Assembly: GCA_016295375.1 (NCBI GenBank)
Contig: JAEDLI010000019.1
Location: 1 to 30,364 of the forward strand
DNA length: 30,364 nucleotides
Origin: Fibrobacter sp.
GTDB taxonomy: Bacteria; Fibrobacterota; Fibrobacteria; Fibrobacterales; Fibrobacteraceae
Direction: 5' to 3'
How positions within the stretch are numbered: position 1 is the stretch's first letter; each line of letters opens with the position of its first letter. Made by a program: the position numbers and the translations under genes. This document shows positions 24,160 to 30,364 of the stretch, piece by piece. The notes below the pieces were generated by a model that saw only the letters and a program-made list of their open reading frames with translations, was not told the origin of the DNA and did not search any database.

Positions 24160-25302
24160 GTGCAAGAACCGTTTGTCCTTTTCTGTGCAGGGGAAGATTC
24201 CGGAGATGTTCTGGGGGAAGCCTTTGTACAGTCCATAGTCCAGCGGGGAATGCTCCCGGTGGGTACGGGTGGCAGCCGCATGCAGAATGCGGGACTTGTT
24301 CCTATTGCAGAATTTAACGAGCTTCCTGTTTCTGGATTTCTGGACGTTTTGCCTCGGACGGCTAAGCTCCAAAAAGTTTATCGAGTGCTCAAAGACCTGC
24401 TTTGTTCCGAGGAATGCAAGGCGTTTATCGCTATTGATTATCCCGGCATTAACATGAAACTGTGCCGCATTGCAAAAAAGATGGGAAAGCCGGTACTTTA
24501 TGTAGCGCCACCCCAGATTTGGGCCTGGAAACCGGATCGCGCCCAAAAACTGGACGGTGTGAATCTTGCTGTACTTTTCCAGTTTGAAAAAGAGGCCTAT
24601 GCGCAAAAGGGCGTCAATGCCGATGTCTTGCTCCATCCGTTTCTGCTGCACGAAAACCTGTACCATACTTTGCCCTATTCGGAACAGTTGAATTCCAGTG
24701 AAGAAACCTTACTTCTTTTTCCGGGGAGCAGGCTTTCTCAGGCAAAACGAAACATGGACTTGTTTCTGAGAGTGGCGGAGGCGTGGCTAAAAATGCGTTC
24801 ACCGCAGGCCGCTACAAGTAAAAAAGTCAAGTTGATTGTCCCTCGTGAATCCCTGATACCGCCCTTGGAAAGTTATTTCCCAAAAATAGGGGAGGTGGAA
24901 CGCCAACAGTTTTCTGTTCAGGTGGCACCCGAAGATTCCGAAGAGCGTCGCATGCTGTTCGGGGCGGCGTCTATGGCCCTTGCCACTCCGGGTACGGTGA
25001 CTCTTGAACTCGCCCTTTCGGGAGCCCCTCTGGTGGTTGCCACAATGCCCGATCTTTTGACCTATGCTTTGGGCAAATTGCTTGTGAAAACTAGAACTTT
25101 CGCCATGCCCAACATTTTAATGAAAAAAATGTTGATTCCTGAATTTATAGGCAGAGGCACGAAAAAGTTGGTTCCCCAGATTCTAGCGGCCATGCACAAC
25201 CAAGACATCGCTAAATCAAGGCAGTTGGCCGTGTCCTTGACGGAGCGCCTCGGCAAAGGCTTTGTTCCGGATTGTTTTGTGGATAAATTATTTAACGGCT
25301 GA
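24160..25302 (+). CDS. lpxB: Lipid-A-disaccharide synthase
   Basis: This 380-residue GT19 enzyme joins UDP-2,3-diacylglucosamine and lipid X into the lipid A disaccharide at the inner membrane. Motifs are A-G-E-D-S-G-D (10-16, family G-E-x-S-G-D), V-A-P-P-Q-I-W-A-W-K (family S-P-x-V-W-A-W), L-F-P-G-S-R and T-P-G-T-V-T-L-E-L-A-L. The start is GTG at 24160, five bases after the dnaE stop, with AGG nearby, so expression probably depends on dnaE transcription. The last 11 bases overlap the end of the converging mutL. It shows that the organism makes lipid A. Confidence 0.93.
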   Translation: MQEPFVLFCAGEDSGDVLGEAFVQSIVQRGMLPVGTGGSRMQNAGLVPIAEFNELPVSGFLDVLPRTAKLQKVYRVLKDLLCSEECKAFIAIDYPGINMKLCRIAKKMGKPVLYVAPPQIWAWKPDRAQKLDGVNLAVLFQFEKEAYAQKGVNADVLLHPFLLHENLYHTLPYSEQLNSSEETLLLFPGSRLSQAKRNMDLFLRVAEAWLKMRSPQAATSKKVKLIVPRESLIPPLESYFPKIGEVERQQFSVQVAPEDSEERRMLFGAASMALATPGTVTLELALSGAPLVVATMPDLLTYALGKLLVKTRTFAMPNILMKKMLIPEFIGRGTKKLVPQILAAMHNQDIAKSRQLAVSLTERLGKGFVPDCFVDKLFNG

Positions 25303-27136
25303 ATTTCTTGGCCAGTTCGTCCAGAGAAATTCGCATAAGTGTTGGAGTGCCGTAGGGAGATTTTAACGGGTCTTCGGTAGCCATCAGCTGGCTTACTAGC
25401 CTGGACATTTCTTCGGGTTTCAGCTTGTCGCCCGCCTGGAAGGCGTTAGTTTTGGCCCAGGCTTTGGCCATGGACTCCTGAACTTTGGCGAGGTCTGCTT
25501 TCCCTCCGTTCTCGATACAGTCTTCCAAGAACTCGTGGACCGACTTTGCCGCTCTGGAAATGGGCAGGTTACAGGGGATGGACCTGATCTGAAATTCCGA
25601 ACCGCCGAAAGGCTCTACATAAAATCCCAGGGTTTTCAGGGAATCTTTTACAGAGTCAAAAATTTCTCGTTCCATTCTGGAAAATTCAGTGAGCTCCGGG
25701 AACAACAGCTCTTGACTGTCGATGGAGCCTCCGTTCTTCAGAATCTCCAGAGCCTGTTCATATAGGATCCGGCTATGGGCGGCATGTTGGTCAATGACCA
25801 AAAGCCCTTCGGAATCTTCGCTTACAATATAAGTGTTTGCCGTCTGGAAAACGGCTGGGGGTGCCCAGGGGGTGTTTTCGGGTTCGGGGGCTTCTTTGTT
25901 CCAGAGGGGGTCCTGCAGGGAATCTTCCAGAGAAATAAGCTTGCCCGCTTCGGGCTGTGAAAACAGGTCCTGGACTTCGTCTTTGTCGGGAGTGTAACGG
26001 CTGGTTCCGCTGTCCTTGAACCGCGGAGCCGAGGCGTTGAATTCCTGAAATTTCGGAGATGCAATGGAGGATTGGTCATTGGTCGGGACTTCTGTTCCGA
26101 TCCCGTCTGCTATTTCTGAACTTAAATCAATAAGGGGGGAGTTCTTTTCTAAATCTTCTCGGAAGGTCTCTCGGATAGCGTGGGTCACTACCAGGAATAC
26201 CAGGTTCTGGTTCGCAAAACGGACTTCCCTTTTGGCGGGGTGCACGTTTACGTCAAACTCCATGTCTGGCATGTCCAGGAACAGGACCGTCACAGGCTTG
26301 CAGTTGACGCCGTAGGGCTCATAAGCCTGGCTGATGGCCTTGGCGATGGCCTTGTTCTCGATGGGCCTGTTCCGCAGGTATAGGTACTGGTGATACCGTT
26401 TGCCGTTTTGTTCCGTAGTAGGCGAAATAAAGCCGGTCACGTGGACGCTAGCTTCGGTGTAGTCCACCGGGAGCATCTTTTTGGCGATGCCCGACCCGAT
26501 GGCTTCGGCGATGCGGGTCCGGAGCTCTCCGGGGACTCCGATAAATACGGACTTTTCGCCTACCTTGTAGTCGATACGGATTTCGGGGTGGGCCAGCGCA
26601 ATTTTCAAGACGACGTCTAGAATCTTGGAGGATTCCGCCACCTCGCTTCCGAGAAATGTCCTCCGGACAGGGGTGTTGTAAAAAAGGTCTTCGATAAGGA
26701 AAGTTGTGCCTCGGCTGGCGGACACACCTTCTCTTTCGATGACGTTTCCGCCATGAAGCACAATGCGGTTGCTTTCGCCCTGGTCCGTGGCGCTGGTAAT
26801 GGTCATTTTAGACACGGCGGCGATTGAGGCTACCGCTTCGCCGCGGAACCCGTTGGTGTGCAGGTGGAACAGATCGTCGGCACTGCTCAACTTAGAGGTG
26901 GTGTGCCGCAGGTAGCACAGGTCCAGGTCTGCCTGTCCCATGCCCTTGCCGTTGTCGGACACTACGATTTTTTGCTTGCCGCCCTGCTCGATTTGCACCT
27001 GGATACGGGTTGCGCCAGCGTCTATGGCGTTCTCCAAAAGCTCCTTGACTGCCGATGCAGGTCGCTCAATTACCTCGCCTGCGGCGATTTTATTGATGAT
27101 TTCATCGGGCAAAATGTGTATTTTGGCGGATTCCAC
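25292..27136 (-). CDS. mutL: DNA mismatch repair protein MutL, endonuclease motifs degenerate
   Basis: This 614-residue protein has the N-terminal GHKL ATPase intact: E-L-L-E-N (32-36), D-N-G-K-G (61-65), H-T-T-S-K-L, G-F-R-G-E-A (96-101). A variable Pro/Ser/Glu linker follows at about 340-420, then the C-terminal dimerisation domain. The clamp-binding motif Q-E-L-L-F-P is at 475-480. The endonuclease motif reads D-Q-H-A-A-H-S-R-I-L-Y-E (449-460), with Ser455 replacing the catalytic Glu of D-Q-H-A-x2-E-x4-E. The usual C-P-H-G-R-P near the end is S-P-Y-G-T-P (593-598). MutL couples MutS mismatch recognition to strand incision. GTG at 27136 was chosen because TATATT lies six bases upstream; TTG at 27142 is the alternative and abuts that hexamer. 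Confidence 0.94.
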   Translation of the reverse strand: MESAKIHILPDEIINKIAAGEVIERPASAVKELLENAIDAGATRIQVQIEQGGKQKIVVSDNGKGMGQADLDLCYLRHTTSKLSSADDLFHLHTNGFRGEAVASIAAVSKMTITSATDQGESNRIVLHGGNVIEREGVSASRGTTFLIEDLFYNTPVRRTFLGSEVAESSKILDVVLKIALAHPEIRIDYKVGEKSVFIGVPGELRTRIAEAIGSGIAKKMLPVDYTEASVHVTGFISPTTEQNGKRYHQYLYLRNRPIENKAIAKAISQAYEPYGVNCKPVTVLFLDMPDMEFDVNVHPAKREVRFANQNLVFLVVTHAIRETFREDLEKNSPLIDLSSEIADGIGTEVPTNDQSSIASPKFQEFNASAPRFKDSGTSRYTPDKDEVQDLFSQPEAGKLISLEDSLQDPLWNKEAPEPENTPWAPPAVFQTANTYIVSEDSEGLLVIDQHAAHSRILYEQALEILKNGGSIDSQELLFPELTEFSRMEREIFDSVKDSLKTLGFYVEPFGGSEFQIRSIPCNLPISRAAKSVHEFLEDCIENGGKADLAKVQESMAKAWAKTNAFQAGDKLKPEEMSRLVSQLMATEDPLKSPYGTPTLMRISLDELAKKFSR

Positions 27137-27235
27137 GGCCAAAATATAGCCATTTTTTGTTTTTTATGTTTTTTTTACTATATTGCTACAAGAGACTAAC
27201 GCCAATCCTAGGCGGCTTGTCGGAGTGAGGTTATC
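27137..27235. promoter_or_regulatory. Divergent mutL / unknown-gene promoter region
   Basis: On the minus strand TATATT (27143-27148) lies six bases before the mutL GTG. On the plus strand TTGTTT (27157-27162) and TATATT (27179-27184) are 16 bases apart and predict a start near 27191. That gives the plus-strand gene a leader of ~45 bases, with GAGG at 27227-27230 five bases before its GTG. Confidence 0.55.
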
Positions 27236-28537
27236 GTGTTATCGAATCTGTTTTTACAGTTTACACATATTGAGCTGCTGATTTCTTACCCTGTCAAGGA
27301 CCTCTTGACTTTGGTAAAAAAAGATCCTCGCTTTACGGTAAAGACTCTAAATGACATTTACTTTGAAGATTCCTTCGTTGATGAGAGCGTTCACCGTCTG
27401 ATTATGAATACGGTGGTGAACTGGCTTTATGAGCGGGGCGAAAATCCCGATGCCTTTGTGCAGCGTATTATTGACCGCTGCGCCGCTTTTGAAGGGGTTC
27501 CTGCCCGTAGTGTGTTGCGCTCTTACCTTCCTTATGTGTCTCAGTTCTATGCCACCAAGGATGTGCGTCAGCTCTGCCTGGATATTATCCCCAAGCGTTA
27601 CCCCCTGCTTACCGATCCCAAGTTCCTCCGTCGTGAAGTTGTTGATGGAAACCGAAAGGAATATTTCTCGTTCCGTTTCGATTCTCCGGGCATGTTGGTG
27701 ACGAACCCCATGCGGTGGTTCAACGGTTTAGTACAAATTGGCCCTATCCTTTTGGATACTCCGCCCTACGAACACATGGAATTTAAGGCTGCCCAGACCT
27801 CTTTCATTGAAGCCTTGGAAAACAGGGCTACCGCAGAAATGCGGGATGACGGCTTTGTTTATGTGAACGGCCGTGCCGTGGGTAAGAATATGACCTTCGG
27901 GGACTGCCTCGAAGAAAATGGCCTAGAATGGGAATTTGACGCCGAAAAGAAAATGACCTGCGTTAAAGCCCTCGAAGACGTGGTGGATGAGAAGGTTGGC
28001 GCAGTCCTTATCCATAAGGGCTGTTACTATGGTGCCCCTGCCGCAATCGTATTTTTTGATTACAAGGCCGATGTGGTGGCTCTGGAGCCCTTCAATAAGC
28101 TGATGAGTGCCGTGGTCAAGCAGGAATTTGATTCCTGGAAGCCCATCAAGAAGGCTCAGGAGCAGCTTTTGGAAGGCTTAAACGACTCCGTGACGGTCAT
28201 TTACTATAAGAGCGATGATTCCATTTCGGTGAACAGCAAGCACTTGATGCGCAACGTGCCTGCCCGAATCCTTAGGAATTTGCTCCGCGAATACACCGCA
28301 ACAGGTCGTGAAGAATACGAAAACCGCGAATTCAAGAGGGATCCTGCTATCTGTATGGATCCGCTCCGCCCGAACTTCGAAAGCCGCCTGAACCGTGTTA
28401 TTGCCCATATTAACGGCACCGACGACAAGGATGGCAATGTCACGGAAGGCGTCAAGAAGTACTTTGAAATTGAACGTCACCGTCGTGGCGGGTTCAGGTT
28501 TGTGCCTAAGTGCAAGATTATATTTAGAGAAGAGTAG
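27236..28537 (+). CDS. Uncharacterised 433-residue protein
   Basis: I do not recognise this protein. It starts at GTG with a good GAGG and promoter, and its base and codon use match its neighbours, so it is a real gene. There is no signal peptide or clear membrane helix; the N-terminus (L-F-L-Q-F-T-H-I-E-L-L-I) is only mildly hydrophobic. Residues 1-150 look alpha-helical, with an aromatic-rich patch F-S-F-R-F-D-S-P-G-M-L and P-M-R-W-F-N-G. Residues ~150-330 look mixed alpha/beta, with G-C-Y-Y-G-A-P-A-A-I-V-F-F-D-Y-K near 260-275. The C-terminal ~100 residues are highly charged and end in a basic R-H-R-R-G-G-F-R-F. It is probably cytoplasmic. It stands alone between mutL and a terminator, so context gives no function. 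Confidence 0.8.
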   Translation: MLSNLFLQFTHIELLISYPVKDLLTLVKKDPRFTVKTLNDIYFEDSFVDESVHRLIMNTVVNWLYERGENPDAFVQRIIDRCAAFEGVPARSVLRSYLPYVSQFYATKDVRQLCLDIIPKRYPLLTDPKFLRREVVDGNRKEYFSFRFDSPGMLVTNPMRWFNGLVQIGPILLDTPPYEHMEFKAAQTSFIEALENRATAEMRDDGFVYVNGRAVGKNMTFGDCLEENGLEWEFDAEKKMTCVKALEDVVDEKVGAVLIHKGCYYGAPAAIVFFDYKADVVALEPFNKLMSAVVKQEFDSWKPIKKAQEQLLEGLNDSVTVIYYKSDDSISVNSKHLMRNVPARILRNLLREYTATGREEYENREFKRDPAICMDPLRPNFESRLNRVIAHINGTDDKDGNVTEGVKKYFEIERHRRGGFRFVPKCKIIFREE

Positions 28538-28606
28538 AACTCTTTGTAAGAAAGAAATAGAAATTTAAATAAGAAAAACAAAAGTTCCAAAGCCCCAAAG
28601 AATTGG

Positions 28607-28753
28607 TATATTATGAGCGTTGGGATATTAATGGGTAAATCTTAGGACAATTTATATCATTGCTCCCCTCCTGATGAGTTCTAAGTTCTTTTAATTTCTC
28701 AATATTTTCTCCTTCTTAGGAAAGGTCCCTCGCGAGGGGGGCCTTTCTTATTT
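28607..28753 (+). ncRNA. Candidate small RNA or long 3' untranslated region
   Basis: The 272 bases between the unknown gene and thrC hold no convincing ORF. A TATATT at 28607-28612, a start predicted near 28619 and a strong terminator ending about 28753 would define a ~135-base transcript. It includes CTCCCCTCC (about 28663-28671), complementary to Shine-Dalgarno sequences. The same bases could instead be the 3' end of the upstream mRNA. No known RNA family is recognised. Confidence 0.3.
28720..28753 (+). terminator. Strong terminator downstream of the unknown gene
   Basis: GAAAGG (28720-28725) pairs with CCTTTC (28742-28747) around a perfect 12-base palindrome, CCCTCGCGAGGG, with a small asymmetric bulge. 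TTATTT follows. It lies ~180 bases after the stop of the unknown gene and could end that transcript or a separate small RNA. Confidence 0.8.
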
Positions 28754-28783
28754 AAAAAAATCCGCGCTAATGCACGGATTTTT
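28754..28783 (-). terminator. Terminator of thrC (works on both strands)
   Basis: AAAAATCCG (28756-28764) and CGGATTTTT (28775-28783) form a perfect 9-bp stem around a 10-base loop. Read on the minus strand, it is 27 bases after the thrC stop and is followed by a run of T, the classic intrinsic terminator form. Confidence 0.85.
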
Positions 28784-28809
28784 CAGATTGCTAATGGTCG
28801 GAAATAGAA

Positions 28810-30150
28810 TTAGCGACGTCTTTCAGCCATCTCTTTCTTCAAGATGTCCATGACGGCGCCCAGGTCTGCCGGGGCCTTGAACACGGGGTTCGCGAACTTG
28901 GAGCAGATGTTTTCGAGCTTCTTTTCGTGGTAGCCGACCTTGAATTCGGTGAACTTGAGGCCGTGTGCCGTGCTGATCACAACCACGTTCTCTTCCTTGT
29001 CAATCTTACCTGCGGCGACGAGCTTTTCGAGGGCGCCGAGGGCGACACCCGTGTGCGGGCAGCAGTAGAGACCGATGCGGTCGCCGCGGTGGGCGGCGTT
29101 CGCCAGTTCTTCTTCGGTAACGCTCACGACCATGCCGTTTGTCTTCTGGATGGCGCGCACGGCCTTCGGGTAGCTGACCGGGTTGCCGATCTGGATGGCA
29201 GAGGCGAGCGTCTTCTTCGCCTGCATGGGGACCAGCTTGTCGAAGCCGCGTTCGTAAGCCTGGTAGAACGGGTTCGCGTTCTCGGCCTGGGCCACGATAA
29301 TGCGCGGGATGCGGTCGATGAGACCCATGGCCTTGCAGTCTTCGAAACCCTTCGCAAGGGCACTCACGTTGCCGAGGTTTCCGCCCGGGATAATCACGGT
29401 GTCGGGCACCTTCCAGCCCATTTCCTGACAGATTTCCGGAGAAATCGTCTTCTGGCCTTCCACGCGGAGGCTGTTCATGGAGTTCGCGAGGTAAATGCGG
29501 TTGTCGGCGGTCACCTGCTGCACAATCTTCATGCAACCGTCAAAGTCGGTGTCGAGGGCGAGCACGATGCTGCCGTTAGAAATCGGCTGAATCAGCTGGG
29601 CGACGCTGGTCTTCCCGGCGGGCAAGAATACGATGCTCGGGATGCCGGCCTTCGCGCAGTAGGCGCTCAAAGCTGCGGAGGTGTCGCCGGTAGAGGCGCA
29701 GGCCACGGCGTCGATTTCGTGAATACCCTTCTTGATGATGTGGTTCACCTGGCTTACGAGAACCGTCATGCCGAGGTCCTTGAAGCTGCCCGTGTGGGAG
29801 TTGCCGCAAAGCTTCACCTTGAGGCTCTTGATGCCCATTTCCTTGGCCAGCGGGGCCGCGTCAAAAAGCGGGCTCCAGCCTTCGCGCATGGTCACGATGT
29901 CTTCGAGGGGCATGTCGGGGAGCACCATTTCGCGCTTGCTCCAGATACCGCTCTGGTCTGCCGGTTCAAAGCTCATGCGGCGTTCGGCGAAGAGTTTCTT
30001 CCATTCGTCGGGGCTCTTCTCGGCAAGGGCTGCACGGTCGTGCTCGACTTCGAGCAGGCTTCCGTCCACCTTGCTCCTGTAAATGACGTCGGTCAGCGGG
30101 TAGGTGTCGTCCCCGTTGATGTTTCTGAAATGGGCGTTGAATTGGGCCAT
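28810..30150 (-). CDS. thrC: Threonine synthase
   Basis: This 446-residue PLP enzyme of fold type II converts O-phosphohomoserine to threonine. The PLP lysine is K124 in N-S-H-T-G-S-F-K-D-L-G. A-S-T-G-D-T-S-A-A-L (substrate loop), P-G-G-N-L-G-N-V-S-A (phosphate-binding) and a late C-P-H-T-G-V-A-L-G follow the threonine-synthase order. The N-terminal extension of ~85 residues begins with Y-x-L-T-D-V-I-Y-R, as in plant-type enzymes, but without the usual zinc-like Cys pair. AGAGGA lies a few bases before the ATG, and TATATT at 30177-30182 (minus strand) predicts a leader of ~20 bases. The gene stands alone with its own terminator. Threonine dehydratase is less likely given the length and N-terminal domain. 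Confidence 0.93.
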   Translation of the reverse strand: MAQFNAHFRNINGDDTYPLTDVIYRSKVDGSLLEVEHDRAALAEKSPDEWKKLFAERRMSFEPADQSGIWSKREMVLPDMPLEDIVTMREGWSPLFDAAPLAKEMGIKSLKVKLCGNSHTGSFKDLGMTVLVSQVNHIIKKGIHEIDAVACASTGDTSAALSAYCAKAGIPSIVFLPAGKTSVAQLIQPISNGSIVLALDTDFDGCMKIVQQVTADNRIYLANSMNSLRVEGQKTISPEICQEMGWKVPDTVIIPGGNLGNVSALAKGFEDCKAMGLIDRIPRIIVAQAENANPFYQAYERGFDKLVPMQAKKTLASAIQIGNPVSYPKAVRAIQKTNGMVVSVTEEELANAAHRGDRIGLYCCPHTGVALGALEKLVAAGKIDKEENVVVISTAHGLKFTEFKVGYHEKKLENICSKFANPVFKAPADLGAVMDILKKEMAERRR

Positions 30151-30364
30151 AATGTCCTCTTGATTTTACGAGCGCAAATATAGCAATATCGGTGTTTAGC
30201 ATAGTGGTGACTGTTACAAAAAATGGGAATTATATACAATGTTCCACCAACGCATACTCGTAAAATTTTCTAAACAATAGCGTAGCATAGCCCAATCTTG
30301 AGTTTCTGCCGTCTAGTCGCTATATTGTAGTATGGATAGTATGGTGCTATATAGTAAGTAGCAG
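30151..30364. promoter_or_regulatory. Non-coding right end with promoters on both strands
   Basis: No gene is visible in these 214 bases. The minus strand holds the thrC promoter (TATATT at 30177-30182) and ribosome site. On the plus strand TATATT at 30321-30326 is followed by ATG at 30332, but that frame stops after nine codons. TAGTATGG occurs twice (30328-30335 and 30337-30344). A plus-strand gene beyond the edge may start here. Confidence 0.45.

Noticed and set aside
28613..28645. Ten-codon ORF (ATG to TAG) in the gap before thrC
   Set aside because: Its ATG directly follows the -10-like hexamer, so it would lie upstream of the predicted transcript start, and it has no ribosome site.
28671..28730. 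Hammerhead ribozyme-like CTGATGAG followed later by GGAAA
   Set aside because: CTAAG and CTTAG could pair as stem II, but unpaired bases sit next to the core and stems I and III with a cleavage site cannot be drawn.
28927..30183. 418-codon plus-strand frame opposite thrC
   Set aside because: Its composition is that of a GC-rich antisense shadow, and thrC motifs on the minus strand are unambiguous.
30332..30361. Nine-codon ORF after a TATATT element at the right edge
   Set aside because: It is too short, with no homology or ribosome site. The promoter-like element is reported without a gene.

Overview
The window is a compact stretch of chromosomal DNA from a Gram-negative, outer-membrane bacterium. 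It reads most like Fibrobacter (Fibrobacterota). That assignment is an inference from three things: a secreted protein with a type IX secretion-like C-terminal sorting domain, lipid A synthesis (lpxB), and the overall protein character. No rRNA or other marker settles it. I see no transposase, integrase, CRISPR array, tRNA or rRNA. Almost everything is housekeeping or cell-envelope genes packed in short operons, with many start/stop overlaps.

Layout. (1) 2-199: the end of a secreted protein, followed by a terminator hairpin. (2) 239-3896, minus strand: yajC, def, a SpoIID-domain protein and an MtaB-like tRNA methylthiotransferase, in that transcription order. (3) 3961-7530, minus: aroE, a shikimate kinase/dehydroquinate synthase fusion (aroKB) and an Rmd-like sugar-nucleotide dehydratase/reductase, with a palindromic heptamer repeat between the last two. 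(4) 7631-11212, minus: dnaG, sufC and sufD. (5) 11280-14461, plus: der, plsY and gpsA, with a second copy of the heptamer repeat before gpsA. (6) 14458-18411, minus: gmd, rmd, a GT4 glycosyltransferase and a flippase-like membrane protein. Together these look like a GDP-6-deoxyhexose (probably GDP-D-rhamnose) and surface-glycan module. (7) 18505-20214, plus: a lipoprotein with two copies of a LamG-like domain and its own terminator. (8) 20279-25302, plus: dnaE and lpxB. (9) 25292-27136, minus: mutL. (10) 27236-28537, plus: an unrecognised 433-residue protein. (11) 28538-28809: a non-coding stretch with two strong hairpins and a possible small RNA. (12) 28810-30150, minus: threonine synthase, then a promoter-bearing tail with no gene.

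The most interesting signals are small in scale. First, dnaE, dnaG, mutL and gmd each have a TAWATT/TATTTT hexamer exactly six bases before the start codon. That places the predicted transcription start on the first base of the start codon, which suggests leaderless mRNAs. At dnaE this hexamer overlaps the U-tract of the preceding terminator. Second, two intergenic copies of an inverted pair of 7-bp tandem arrays (AGTTACT / AGTAACT) form a repeat family. Third, MutL keeps its ATPase and clamp-binding motifs, but its endonuclease motifs are eroded. Fourth, the methylthiotransferase resembles the archaeal/eukaryotic CDKAL1 branch. I did not find a multi-gene defence or mobile system.
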